A stretch of 32,724 bases of DNA from Loktanella sp. (GCA_024686085.1 JAIBDT010000036.1:1-32724), one strand, 5' to 3'. Numbered from the stretch's first letter, positions 17,031-26,705 are shown. Notes: generated from the sequence alone by a model not told the origin. Numbers and translations are program-made.

Positions 17031-20000
17031 CGGGCATGGTCGATTGGGCCGCGTAACGGGCGCGGATAGTCATCGCGTTCATCGCATTGTCCTTGCTTGC
17101 GGGTGACCTCGCCTATGTCAGCCTGCCCAAAGAGGGCGAGCCTTGCATCGAAATTCCCGAAATCTTTGTCTCGGTCCCCTTTCCCGGAGTCTCGGCTGCA
17201 GACAGTGAAACGCTAATCGACAAGCCAATGGAAACGGAATTGTCCGACCTTGATGGGTTTAAGACCATCACAGGCACTGCGTCCGGGAATTACGCGGGTG
17301 TTGCCCTTGAATGCGCGTTCGGCGGGGACAAAACCAAAGTGCTGGCCGACATTCGCGACGCGATGAACAAGGCCTAGGCACAATTCTCCAGCGAGGCTGA
17401 TCGGTTTTCGATCAACGAGATAAATTTTTCCGAGTTCCCGATCATCATCGTAAATCTGACTGGCGACGTGCCAGAACGTACATTGTTACGTGTCGCTAAA
17501 GACTTGCAAGACCGGTTCGAGGGCTTGGACGCTTTCCTAGATGCACGGCCGGCAGGTCAACGCCGCGAGATGTTGGAAGTTGTCATCGACCCTTAAAACT
17601 GGAGGCTTATAACGTCACCGCTGGTGAGTTGATCGGCGTTGTGACCCAAAACAACTTGCTGATTGCTGCGGGTGAGGTCTCGACCGCACAGGGAACATTT
17701 GCGGTCAAAATCCCGTCGTCATTTGACGACGCACAGGACATTTTGACTTGCCGGTGAAAACCAATGGCGACCGTGTTGTGACATTGGGTGACTTGGCCCG
17801 CATTCGTTTGATGTTTGAGGATCGCCTTGGCACGGCCCGCTTTACGGGGTCAACACTGTCGCCTTGCAAGCCATTAAACGCAAAGGGTTTAGCTTGATCG
17901 ACACCACGGCGCTGGTCAATCAGACGGTGGCGGATGCGCGTGCTGAATGGTCACCTGAATTGCAGGCCGCCGTCCAGATCGGGACGTCAAATGACCAGTC
18001 TCGCGCTCTAGCCACTATGGTCAGCCAGCTAGAGGGGTCAGTTCTGAAAGCCATCGCCTTGGTCATGATTGTTGTGCTGGCGTCTTTGGAAACACGCCCT
18101 ACCCTGTTGGTCGGTTTTGCGATCCCGACCTCGTTCTTGCTGTGCTTTGCTCTGCTGGCAGTCATGGGTATCACGATTTCAAGCATCGTCATGTTCGGCT
18201 TGATCCTTGCCGTTGGGATGCTCGTTGACGGTGCCATTGTGGTGGTCGAATATGCGGACAAGCCTTTGACAGATGGGCTGGCCCGATGGCGCCCAGACAG
18301 ATAAGGGCAAGCGCACGTTTTGGTCGATTATCTCGTCGACGGCGACCACACTGTGCGCATTCCTACCAATGCTGTTCTGGCCGGGTATTCCCGGTGAGTT
18401 CATAGGCATGTTGCCCGTGACGTTGATATCCGCGTTATCGGCCTCGCTGGTCGTCGCATTGATCTATCTGCCCGTTATGGGAGCGTCACGGGCCGAATGG
18501 GCCACATTCTTGGCGGCGCGTCTGATTTTCTTATTCGGCTTTTGCCTAGGATCGTGCGGGCATTGTTGGACCTACCGGCGATGATGATTGTCTTTACGGG
18601 CGCGATGCTGACACTCAATCCGTAATACTTATCAGGTGGGGCGGCACAAACCTCGGGGATTTCCGACAGTTTGGGGGCATGGCACTATTTCTGATTGGGA
18701 CCGTATTGATGTCGATCACGATTGGCGCTGCCAAAATCACGCACCATCAAAAGCAGATCAAAGCTGGCTATCGACGCAGTGCATTTGGCCAAGTAATCCA
18801 CCTTATCACGGGCAAACCGATCATGCCGCTGGTCACTATCGCTGGCGTCATCTACGCCTTTTTGTCGGTCTTTGGCTAATATGGCGAAAACAACAACGGG
18901 GTCGATTTTTTGTCGAATCCGAACCCGAGCAAGCCATCGTCTATGTCCGTGCGCGCGGAAACCTATCGCTGGAAGAAAAAGACGATCCTGTGCGCCAAAC
19001 CGAAGAGGTCGTCCTTGCCTACCTCGGTATCATTACCGCGTTTTCTTTTACGGGTGACGGCGACCTTGATGCCACCACGGGTGGCGCGTCGGCGCCATCT
19101 GATAGCATTGGACAGGTCCAGTTGGCGACCATTCCTTGGGAGGGCCGCACCGATAGACCCGAGCTGGACGGTGATATCGTGCTTTCGAAGTTGCAGGCTG
19201 CAACTTCGAAAAAATCCCAGGTAGCCGCAACGAGATTTTGGCCCAAACGCGCGGACCCGCATCCGGCAAACGCTTTAACTTGCGGTTTAAAGACCACGAT
19301 ATGGACGCGCTGCAGGTCGTAACAACCATTGCGCGCGCAATTTGACAGCACGACGGGACTGACAAAGATCGAGGATACCTTGCCCCTTCCTGGTATTGAC
19401 TGGCAGATCGACGCCGCCGTTCAGAAAGCGGGGCGAGACGGCGCAGATGTGGCGACTGTGGGGGCCATGGTGCAAATGGTCACACGTGGGATCATGTTGG
19501 ATACGATGCGTGCTGATGGCTCTAACGAAGAGATCGAAATCCGGATAGGCTTCCTGCTGACGACCGCGCACTGTCGACCCTCGACACCCTGCGGATGCGC
19601 ACACCGCAAGGGCTTGTGCCGCTGTCGAACTTTATCACCCGGATGCCCGTCACCAAATTAGCCCAGATCGATAGGATCGACCAAAATCGGTATTTCGACG
19701 TGAAGGCGGACGTGGAAACGGGATTGGCAAACTGCGTGACCGCGACGACACGATCCTTGGCATCGCGATGGAAGCCCTTAACGGCGCGCTGACCGTCAAC
19801 GGGACGCGGTATGACATCGTCAGCACAAATGATGGGTCACGCCAGCCGAGTTGGAAAGCGCAGACCTGCGCACTGTGCCAATCAATGCCAGCGATCGCAT
19901 TGAGGCCCTGACCGAATGGCTGGATGCGAATCCACTTGGCGCAGGCCTGACGTGGGAATGGACAGGCGATCAAGAGGAACAAGCTGGATCCTGAGCGTTC

Positions 20001-20699
20001 TTGATAAAGGCATTTTCCGGCGCCTTGGGCTTAATGATCATCATCCTGCTGGCGCAATTCTACAGCCTGTATAATGCGGTCTTGGTCTTGATGACCGTTG
20101 TGATGTCAACGGCTGGGGTTCTTGTAGGGATATTGGTGATGGATCAAGCGTTCTCGATCATCATGACTGGCACGGGGATCGTCGCTTTGGCCGGCATCGT
20201 GGTCAATAATAACATTAATCTGATCGATACTTATTATGACTCTAGCCAATATATGCCTCGCTCAGAGGCAATCACACGCACGGCCGAGGACCCCATTCGC
20301 CCTGTTCTGTTGACCACGATCACAACGATGGCGGGTCTTGCGCCGATGATGTTTGGGCTGTCGCTCGACTTTATCAACGGGGGCTATTCTATCGACAGCC
20401 CTACCGCGCTTTGGTGGAAGCAACTCGCGACCGCTATGGTCTTTGGCTTGGGCATTGCAACGGTGTTGACCTTGGTCTTCACCCCCTCGATGCTGGCACT
20501 GGGGGTCTGGGTGTCGACCTATGCGATTTGGTTCGCGCAACTCCTAGCCAAACTGTCGCTGGGCCTTAGCAGCCAAGCCGCACAAGACTGGGCACTGCGC
20601 AAGCAGGCCCGAAAAGTCAAAGCCGTCGAGCTGATCTGGACCGACGGCGAATTTTCCACACCAAGCGTGAATATCCGCCCGATCCGCGCCGCTGAATAA
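17027..20699 (+). pseudogene. Decayed RND-family efflux pump inner-membrane subunit
   Basis: A roughly full-length (about 1220 codon) AcrB/MexB-superfamily transporter broken throughout. Recognisable segments in shifting frames: SLPKEGEPCIEIPEIFVSV (near the N-terminus), NFSEFPIIIVNLTGDVPE, the membrane block SSIVMFGLILAVGMLVDGAIVVVEYADK, TFWSIISSTATTLCAFLPML, FFVESEPEQAIVYVRARGN, the second porter domain (TLPLPGIDWQID), and the C-terminal membrane half (GTGIVALAGIVVNNNINLIDTY, PSMLALGV). Nonsense codons: TAA 17054-17056, TAG 17375-17377, TAA 18877-18879, TGA 19992-19994. Frameshifts near 17594, 17750, 17850, 18290, 18540, 18910, 19210, 19335, 19550, 19731 and 19862. No insertion sequence or large deletion is seen, so decay is by point changes and small indels. 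The last 700 bases are still open. Confidence 0.92.
19183..19211. repeat. 29-bp near-perfect palindrome inside the RND pseudogene
   Basis: Two 14-bp arms (19183-19196 and 19198-19211) are exact reverse complements around a single G. The right arm runs into A6 (19209-19214), where the reading frame of the pump shifts. Confidence 0.8.
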
Positions 20700-20730
20700 G
20701 TGATCCCGACGATTTACGCGGGGATCACTT
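20698..20730. repeat. Inverted repeat at the 3' junction of the RND pseudogene and the ABC exporter
   Basis: Ten-bp perfect arms (20698-20707 and 20721-20730) around a 13-nt loop. The left arm includes the last two bases of the pump's TAA, and the right arm codes the last residues of the convergent ABC exporter. There is no T tract on either side, so it is at best a non-canonical terminator. Confidence 0.55.
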
Positions 20731-22540
20731 GATCCTCGGACTGACGGTTCCAAAGGTGCGCATAGCGGCCTTCGCTGGCCAAAAGCGCATCATGCGTGCC
20801 TTGTTCAACGATCACACCGTCCTCTAGCACAACAATGAGATCGGCGTCGGCAATAGTCGATAGACGGTGCGCGATGGTGATTACGGTGCGCCCCTGTGAC
20901 ATTGCTTTCAACTCGGCCTGAATCTCCATCTCGGTCTCGGTGTCCAGCGCGGATGTCGCCTCGTCCAAAAGCAAGATTGGTGGATTCTTCAACAGCGTGC
21001 GGGCAATGCCAACGCGCTGTTTTTCGCCACCAGAGAGCTTCAACCCGCGCTCGCCCACCGTTGTTTCATAGCCGTCAGGCAGGCTCATAATGAAGTCATG
21101 GATTTTCGCAGCCTTTGCGGCGGCGATAATCTCGGCCTCAGGCGCACCCGGGCGACCATAAGCGATGTTGTAGTGAACAGTGTCGTTGAACAAAACGGTG
21201 TCCTGCGGCACGACACCAATCAGGGCGTGCAGGCTTTCTTGGGTCACATCACGAATGTCCTGACCATCAATACGCAAGGCGCCCTGCTGCACATCGTAAA
21301 AGCGGAACAGCAAGCGGCCAATGGTGGACTTCCCAGAGCCAGACGAGCCAACAATCGCAACGGTTTGTCCCGGTTTCGCCGTCAGGGATACACCCTTTAG
21401 AATGGCGCGTTTGGCATCGTAACCAAAGTGGATACCCTCTAGAACAACTTCACCGTCTTTCACTTTCAGAACATTCGCGTCCTCTTTATCTAAAACTTCT
21501 GCTGGCTGGCCCAACAAATCGAACATTTCGCCCATGTCGATTAAGGCTTGACGAATTTCGCGATAAACCGTGCCAAGAAAATTCAAAGGCATGGTGAGTT
21601 GGATCATATAAGCGTTGACCAAAACGAAATCACCAACCGACAACGTGCCGTTTTCAACCCCAATTGCCGCCATAACCATCACGCCAACAAGGCCAGCTGT
21701 GATCAGTAATGCCTGTCCAAAGTTCAGAAACGCGAGCGTGTAGTTGGTCTTGATAGCTGCAACCATATAGTTGCCCATCGCGGCATCGTATCTGTCTGCT
21801 TCCCACTTTTCCGCGCCAAAATATTTCACGGTTTCAAAGTTCAAAAGGCTGTCGATTGCTTTTTGGTTCGCATCCGTATCCTGCTCGTTCATTTCCTTGC
21901 GAATACGCACCCGCCATTCGGTCACCGCAAAGGTGAACCATACGTAGATGCCAATCGTAACCGCCACGACGATAAGATACCAAATGTCGAATTCGACAAA
22001 AAGTACCCCCGCGATCAAGAGCAATTGCAGGATAAGCGGCCCCACCGAGAACAGCATAAAGCGCAGCAAGAAATCCACGCCTTTCACACCGCGTTCGATC
22101 ACGCGGCTAAGCCCCCCTGTCTTACGCGTGATGTGATAGCGCATCGACAGACGGTGAATGTGGGTAAAAGTCTCTAACGCCAAAGCGCGCAAAGCGCCCT
22201 GCCCGACTTTGGCAAAAATCGCATCCCTCAACTGTTGTAATCCCACAGACATGATGCGGGCAAAACCATATGCCAAGACCAGCCCAACCGCACCAAGACC
22301 CAGCAAAGTGGCGCCTGTCGGGTCCTCTGGCGCCAAAGCATCTACCGCTTGGCTAAAGAATTGCGGCGTGATCACCGCAATGATCTGCGAAAGGAATAGA
22401 GCCGCCAGAGATGTGACAACGCGGATTTTTACGCCCGTGTTCCCCTCTGGCCAAAGGTAAGGGATGACGCGTCGGATAACATTCCAACCTTGCACGCGTG
22501 TGTCAGATTGATTGGCATCGATTTGGGCAAGGTGGCGCAT
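20714..22540 (-). CDS. Atm1/ABCB7-type ABC exporter (fused permease-ATPase)
   Basis: A 608-aa half transporter with an N-terminal six-helix membrane domain (about residues 35-320) followed by a nucleotide-binding domain. Visible motifs: Walker A GSSGSGKSTIG, signature LSGGEKQRVGIAR, Walker B PPILLLDEATSALD and the H-loop TIAHRLSTI. The segment LSMRYHITRKTGGLSRVIERGVKG is characteristic of the Atm1/HMT1 branch, and the length equals that of Novosphingobium NaAtm1 as I recall it. Family members export glutathione conjugates, heavy-metal thiolates or an Fe-S related compound. The start ATG at 22540 has GGAG six bases upstream. It stands alone, with no linked Fe-S genes. Confidence 0.9.
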   Translation of the reverse strand: MRHLAQIDANQSDTRVQGWNVIRRVIPYLWPEGNTGVKIRVVTSLAALFLSQIIAVITPQFFSQAVDALAPEDPTGATLLGLGAVGLVLAYGFARIMSVGLQQLRDAIFAKVGQGALRALALETFTHIHRLSMRYHITRKTGGLSRVIERGVKGVDFLLRFMLFSVGPLILQLLLIAGVLFVEFDIWYLIVVAVTIGIYVWFTFAVTEWRVRIRKEMNEQDTDANQKAIDSLLNFETVKYFGAEKWEADRYDAAMGNYMVAAIKTNYTLAFLNFGQALLITAGLVGVMVMAAIGVENGTLSVGDFVLVNAYMIQLTMPLNFLGTVYREIRQALIDMGEMFDLLGQPAEVLDKEDANVLKVKDGEVVLEGIHFGYDAKRAILKGVSLTAKPGQTVAIVGSSGSGKSTIGRLLFRFYDVQQGALRIDGQDIRDVTQESLHALIGVVPQDTVLFNDTVHYNIAYGRPGAPEAEIIAAAKAAKIHDFIMSLPDGYETTVGERGLKLSGGEKQRVGIARTLLKNPPILLLDEATSALDTETEMEIQAELKAMSQGRTVITIAHRLSTIADADLIVVLEDGVIVEQGTHDALLASEGRYAHLWNRQSEDQVIPA

Positions 22541-22606
22541 ATGAAACTCCGGATATCAGCCCCGCACATTAAACCTGCGAAGGTATGAATGACCAGAGCC
22601 TGCGAC

Positions 22607-23764
22607 CTATTGATCGTCCTCTGGCACACGAAAAACCTGACCTGGGTAAATCAAATTCGGATCACGGATGCGATCACGGTTCGCCTCGAAAACTTTGACA
22701 TACATGATACCGTCGCCAAACCGTTCTTGGGCAATCGCCCAAAGGGTCGTTCCAGGTTGAACTGTCGCGACCGCAATTTGGAAATCCGTCGCTTGGGTTT
22801 GCTCGGCCATCGCTGCGACAACAACTTCGGGTTCTTCGCGCTTGAAAGGTGTCTCAATGCGCGAAACAACGATCCCTGCATCATCCAGCTCGTCGACACG
22901 CAATGTGTAGACGCCGGTGTCAACGTCTGGCAAATCGCTGCGCCAGCCCCCATCAACCGTGATGCGGGACGTGGTAATTGCTTGATTATCAATGTAAATT
23001 TGCACTGATCCAGCACCCAAGGCACGTCCCGCGAGCAAGACGTCACCAGATGGATCATAGGTAATGCTATCGAGTGCAACGTTGGACAAGACGTCGGGAG
23101 ATGTGTCGCCGCCCGCTTGCACGACTTTCACGCCATCGTTTGAGGTCGCAAGGATACTGGGGGCTGTTGGAACAGGTGCACGCTCTAAAATGACATCGGT
23201 CTCGGCGGTAATTATTGGTGCGATTATTGCGTCGGCGTCAGACAACAACTCTGAATCGTTGGTTTGAACCGTCACACTATCCGGCTCGATTAGCTCTCTC
23301 AGAGAGGTCGTATCCGCAGGTGCGGGATCAACGTCAGCCACACTAACCTGCGGACCCACGACGGGCGAAATCACATAGGTTTCATTCGCAAGAACAGCGA
23401 CGCCATTTGGATTCCCGACAAGCGACAAAATGCGTGGTTGAGCTGATGGTGCAAAGGTCAGAAATACGACAAAACTACCAGATGCATCAGCGGGCACTGT
23501 CGCAATTATCTCGCCATTTACCAAGAAAGCGACGTCCATCATCGGTTCCGCACGCCCCGCAAGTACGCTGGTTCCATCCGGCTCGACGCGGAATGTATCA
23601 AGATATGGGGCTTTTTCGGTCACATCCTCAGCAACACTTTCAACAGGTGCTGCGGCAGTCTGAACAGGCGCGGGTGCAGGCCCGACAGCCATGATGACAC
23701 CAACCGCAACCACGACGGCGGCTACGGCCCCAAGACCAAGCTGCATCTTATTCGAAAGCGTCAT
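22607..23764 (-). CDS. LysM peptidoglycan-binding domain protein
   Basis: A 385-aa envelope protein with an N-terminal hydrophobic segment (residues about 8-28, [18 protein letters not shown]), a long acidic, proline/valine-rich region containing Ig-like beta segments ([39 protein letters not shown]), and a C-terminal LysM domain ([19 protein letters not shown] to [12 protein letters not shown]). LysM binds glycan strands of peptidoglycan. The protein is probably anchored to the inner membrane and reaches into the periplasm; its specific role is unknown. Start ATG at 23764 with a short AGG eight bases upstream. It is divergent from the LOG-family gene, with a 96-bp spacer. Confidence 0.87.
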   Translation of the reverse strand: MTLSNKMQLGLGAVAAVVVAVGVIMAVGPAPAPVQTAAAPVESVAEDVTEKAPYLDTFRVEPDGTSVLAGRAEPMMDVAFLVNGEIIATVPADASGSFVVFLTFAPSAQPRILSLVGNPNGVAVLANETYVISPVVGPQVSVADVDPAPADTTSLRELIEPDSVTVQTNDSELLSDADAIIAPIITAETDVILERAPVPTAPSILATSNDGVKVVQAGGDTSPDVLSNVALDSITYDPSGDVLLAGRALGAGSVQIYIDNQAITTSRITVDGGWRSDLPDVDTGVYTLRVDELDDAGIVVSRIETPFKREEPEVVVAAMAEQTQATDFQIAVATVQPGTTLWAIAQERFGDGIMYVKVFEANRDRIRDPNLIYPGQVFRVPEDDQ

Positions 23765-23860
23765 ATTGTGAACCTACCCCAAGTACCCGCCCCTACGGGT
23801 TGAGCCAGCATAACAACAGCGCTATGAGCGGTCAAAGGATCAATCCAAAGAGGCCATACA

Positions 23861-24418
23861 ATGACTATTTCACCAAAATCGGTTTGCGTTTATTGCGGCT
23901 CTCGCGACGGTGTACGGCCCGCCTATGCCATGGCAGCATCAGAGACAGGCGCTATGCTGGCCCGCAACAATTGGCGGCTGGTTTATGGCGCTGGAGATGT
24001 CGGGCTGATGGGGCGCGTCGCCAAGGCAGCGCAGATCGCTGGAGGCACAACATTTGGCGTGATCCCCGTGCATCTTTTAGATATGGAAGTCGGCAAGCGT
24101 GATTTAGATACGTTCATCATTACCGAGACCATGCACGAGCGTAAAAAGGTGATGATCATGAACGCCGATGCGGTTGTTATGTTGCCGGGCGGTGCGGGCT
24201 CGCTCGACGAGTTGTTCGAGGCACTGACATGGCGGCAACTTGGACTCCACACAAAACCTATCTTCATTCTCAATACTGAGGGGTTCTGGGATCCGCTGCT
24301 TTCCCTCGTCGACCACTTCATTTCAGAGGGCTTTGCATCACCCAGTCTGCGTGAATTCATTCAGGCTGTCCCAGACATTACCACCTTAGAAGATGCCTTG
24401 GCTGCCGCCCTATCCTGA
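23861..24418 (+). CDS. LOG-family / TIGR00730 nucleotide 5'-monophosphate phosphoribohydrolase
   Basis: A 185-aa Rossmann-fold protein. LOG enzymes hydrolyse AMP or cytokinin riboside monophosphate to release the base; many bacterial members act on AMP and similar nucleotides. The defining motif PGGxGTxxE is present as PGGAGSLDE (Ser in place of Thr), followed by TWRQLGLH, and MHERKKVMI precedes it. The start begins SVCVYCGSRDG, the usual first strand. ATG at 23861 has AAGAGG eight bases upstream. The last 58 bp overlap the antisense end of rarD. Confidence 0.9.
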   Translation: MTISPKSVCVYCGSRDGVRPAYAMAASETGAMLARNNWRLVYGAGDVGLMGRVAKAAQIAGGTTFGVIPVHLLDMEVGKRDLDTFIITETMHERKKVMIMNADAVVMLPGGAGSLDELFEALTWRQLGLHTKPIFILNTEGFWDPLLSLVDHFISEGFASPSLREFIQAVPDITTLEDALAAALS

Positions 24419-25263
24419 CGCCACAAAGAGACCGTATAGATCACCAATGCGCCCCAGATGATGGGAAACGCAAGAGCGTGCCATTGGGTCACAACCTCGC
24501 CCATCACGATCGCGGCGCAGGCAAATTGCAAGGTTGGGTTCAGGTATTGGACCAATCCCACTGTCGACATGCGCACGCGCCGCGCTGCAAAACTAAACAA
24601 AATCAACGGACTGGCCGTCAGTGGCCCCGAAAGCGCGAGCAGCGCATGGGTTGTGCCATCAATGTTTACGCCCGTCCCTTTGAGCATGATCCAAGCTACA
24701 GCGAGGGGGGCAAGCAACAGAACTTCACACGTGACCGAGACAACCGGCCCTAGCGGCAGTTGCTTTTTAATCATGCCGTAAGCCCCGAAAGTTCCCGCCA
24801 GCCACAGTGCGATCCATGGGGCAACGCCCAGACCAAAGGTCAAAACCGCGACACCAAAGGCGGCAATCCCAATTGCAACCCATTGAGCTGGCCTCAACTT
24901 TTCCGCAAAGACGAGTTTTCCGATAACAACAGCCACCAGCGGGAAAATATAATAACCTAAGGACGCTTCGATCCCCTGCCCATTAGAGATCGCATAGATG
25001 AACCCGAACCAATTGCCCGCGATCATTGCAGCACCGATAAAAATGACAGCAACTTGGCGCGGATTTTCGAGCGCTGTTCTGACCTCTGATAAACGTCCTT
25101 GGACGCCTAGGATCAATGCAAAAAAGGCAAGCGACCACAGGCTGCGATAACATAAGATTTCAAGAGGTGGCACATGTGCCAACTGCGCATAATAGAGCGG
25201 CGATAGCCCCCATATCGTGCAGGCCGTGATCATTGCCACGACTCCTTTTTGGTCTTCGCGCAT
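24361..25263 (-). CDS. rarD: RarD/EamA-type transporter
   Basis: A 300-aa membrane protein of the drug/metabolite transporter superfamily with about ten hydrophobic segments. The start region (KGVVAMITACTIWGLSPLYYAQL), the block EILCYRSLWSLAF and the C-terminal GLVQYLNPTLQFACAAIVMGE are typical of RarD. The substrate is not known with certainty (chloramphenicol sensitivity protein by name). ATG at 25263 is preferred to the longer in-frame start at 25320 because GGAGG lies seven bases upstream. The last 17 or so residues (after SLWRQ) look like a non-conserved tail and are encoded in the 58-bp overlap with the LOG gene. Confidence 0.9.
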   Translation of the reverse strand: MREDQKGVVAMITACTIWGLSPLYYAQLAHVPPLEILCYRSLWSLAFFALILGVQGRLSEVRTALENPRQVAVIFIGAAMIAGNWFGFIYAISNGQGIEASLGYYIFPLVAVVIGKLVFAEKLRPAQWVAIGIAAFGVAVLTFGLGVAPWIALWLAGTFGAYGMIKKQLPLGPVVSVTCEVLLLAPLAVAWIMLKGTGVNIDGTTHALLALSGPLTASPLILFSFAARRVRMSTVGLVQYLNPTLQFACAAIVMGEVVTQWHALAFPIIWGALVIYTVSLWRQDRAAAKASSKVVMSGTA

Positions 25264-25329
25264 GAAAAGGCCTCCATCTTTACCTATAGGTGTCGGAAGT
25301 AGGCCTTTCTGCAAGTCCAATTTTCGGAT

Positions 25330-25944
25330 CTAAGCCGCCAATTCCGCGAGAACGATCTTTTCAATATCCGAAATCGGGTGATTGATACGTGTCTTGGAGA
25401 TTTCTGCGACGACTTTTTCACACAGCTCTTGGTGAAGCTTATCGCGCAATTCACCTAAACCCTGTGGTGAAACGACAAGAACAATCTGTTCAAAGAGGCT
25501 TTTGTGAACAAGATCATACAGTAAATCGGCCAAATCAGCATCCAAGTGGACTTTCGCCAATTCATGCCAATCCATGTCGTCGTAGCTATCTGATCCGTGC
25601 GCGGCGCTGCGCCACACACTAACCGGGCTGTTCGCCGATTGATCAATATCTTTCGGGTTGTCTTGTTCCTTTTTGCAGATCACCTTCAAATGCGGGTCTT
25701 AGCCATCTGTCTGGTTTCCCAAAAAGAGCGCCTTTTCGCCATCTGCGGTAAGAACCCATGTACCGTGTTTAAGAGACGCGTTGTTATGTCCCTCGGTTGG
25801 GTCAATTTCGTCTGCCGTTTTGCGACTGAGGCTCACGCCAGTGACGTGCGGGTCGGCTTTGGCAGGTGTTCCGTGGGCACCCGCAACCGATTTGTCCGTT
25901 TCCATTTTCGAGGGCTGGTCTTTCGGATTTTTATCTTCGGCCAT
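25330..25944 (-). pseudogene. Host-attachment family (PF10116-like) protein split by an in-frame TAA
   Basis: The family is named for Agrobacterium attachment and is thought to be related to archaeo-eukaryotic release-factor-like (baeRF) domains; its function is not firmly known. ATG at 25944 has AGGAGA six bases upstream and starts MAEDKNPKDQP. The family domain starts around HGTWVLTADGEKALFLGNQTDG and is then cut by TAA at 25699-25701. The same frame continues directly with DPHLKVICKKEQDNPKDIDQ and the conserved DMDWHELAKVHLDADLADLLY, VVSPQGLGELRDKLHQEL and INHPISDIEKIV blocks to 25330. Read through, it would be 204 codons. The first 55 or so residues are polar and disordered-looking, unlike the usual 145-150 aa family size. 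A TTG at 25689 could restart translation but has no ribosome site. Confidence 0.85.
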
Positions 25945-26012
25945 GGATCTATCTCCTGTCGTTGATACGATCACAACCCAACATGTCAGCCAGAAAAAAG
26001 TTCCATATTTCA

Positions 26013-26047
26013 ACAAAAAAGGCCCGCTACGATAGGTAGCGGGCCTT
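26013..26047 (-). terminator. Rho-independent terminator of sodB
   Basis: A 12-bp perfect stem (26019-26030 with 26036-26047; GGCCCGC core), a 5-nt loop and, on the minus strand, a run of six T. It lies about 23 nt past the sodB stop. Confidence 0.9.
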
Positions 26048-26069
26048 CGCAATCTAGGTCGTTATTCGG

Positions 26070-26669
26070 TTACATGCGGGATGCAACGTTTTCCCAGTTA
26101 ACCAAGTTATCAAGGAAGTTTGTCAAGTAAACCGGACGTTTGTTGCGGAAATCGATGTAGTAGGAATGTTCCCATACGTCGCAACCTAACAGCGCAGTTT
26201 GACCAAAGCAAAGCGGGTTCACACCGTTTTCAGTCTTTGTCACTTTCAGGCCGCCGTCAGTGTCTTTCACCAACCAGCACCAGCCGGACCCGAACTGGCC
26301 TGCGCCTGCTGCGGAAAACTGCTTTTTGAACTCATCAACCGATCCAAAGCTATCTTTAAGGGCGGCTTCCAATTCGGACGGCATCGCGCTGTCGTTTGGC
26401 GTCATCATTTCCCAAAACTGGTTGTGATTCCAAAGCTGGGAGATGTTGTTGAAGATGCCGTTCTGGGCCACAACTGACTTGTCGTATGTACCAACAATGA
26501 TCTCTTCTAGGGACTTGCCGTCCCATTCGGTGCCTGCAATTACCGCGTTGCCATTGGTGACGTATGCGTTGTGGTGCAGATCATGGTGGAATTCGAGCGT
26601 CTCAGCGGACATGCCTTTGCCGGCAAGCGCGTCATGAGCGTAAGGAAGATCTGGAAGTTGAAAAGCCAT
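26070..26669 (-). CDS. sodB: Superoxide dismutase, Fe/Mn type
   Basis: Dismutates superoxide to H2O2 and O2. It is 199 aa, the usual size, with no signal peptide, so cytoplasmic. Metal ligands by family pattern: His28 (EFHHDLHH), His82 (LWNHNQFW), Asp164 and His168 (DVWEHSYY). The FNNISQLWNHNQFW and GAGQFGSGWCWL segments resemble Fe-type enzymes, but metal choice cannot be settled by eye. Start ATG at 26669, with AGAGAG upstream. It has its own candidate promoter (26706-26735) after soxG and its own terminator. Confidence 0.95.
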   Translation of the reverse strand: MAFQLPDLPYAHDALAGKGMSAETLEFHHDLHHNAYVTNGNAVIAGTEWDGKSLEEIIVGTYDKSVVAQNGIFNNISQLWNHNQFWEMMTPNDSAMPSELEAALKDSFGSVDEFKKQFSAAGAGQFGSGWCWLVKDTDGGLKVTKTENGVNPLCFGQTALLGCDVWEHSYYIDFRNKRPVYLTNFLDNLVNWENVASRM

Positions 26670-26705
26670 GATAATTCTCTCTTATATTTGAGGACCGATT
26701 ACCCT

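Noticed and set aside
18636-19322. 228-codon frame that could be taken as a separate hypothetical protein
   Set aside because: Its middle part (FFVESEPEQAIVYVRARGN) is the RND pump in one of its shifted frames; its ends are out-of-frame noise. It belongs to the pseudogene.
15966-20699. Possibility that the broken efflux region encodes programmed frameshifting or a new multi-ORF system
   Set aside because: There are too many disruptions at irregular positions, including several nonsense codons; all pieces fit one adaptor and one RND pump in order.
23785-23800. Small hairpin (ACCCG/CGGGT) between the LysM and LOG genes
   Set aside because: Only 5-bp arms, no T tract, and it lies between divergent starts, so it is not a terminator; it is likely chance.
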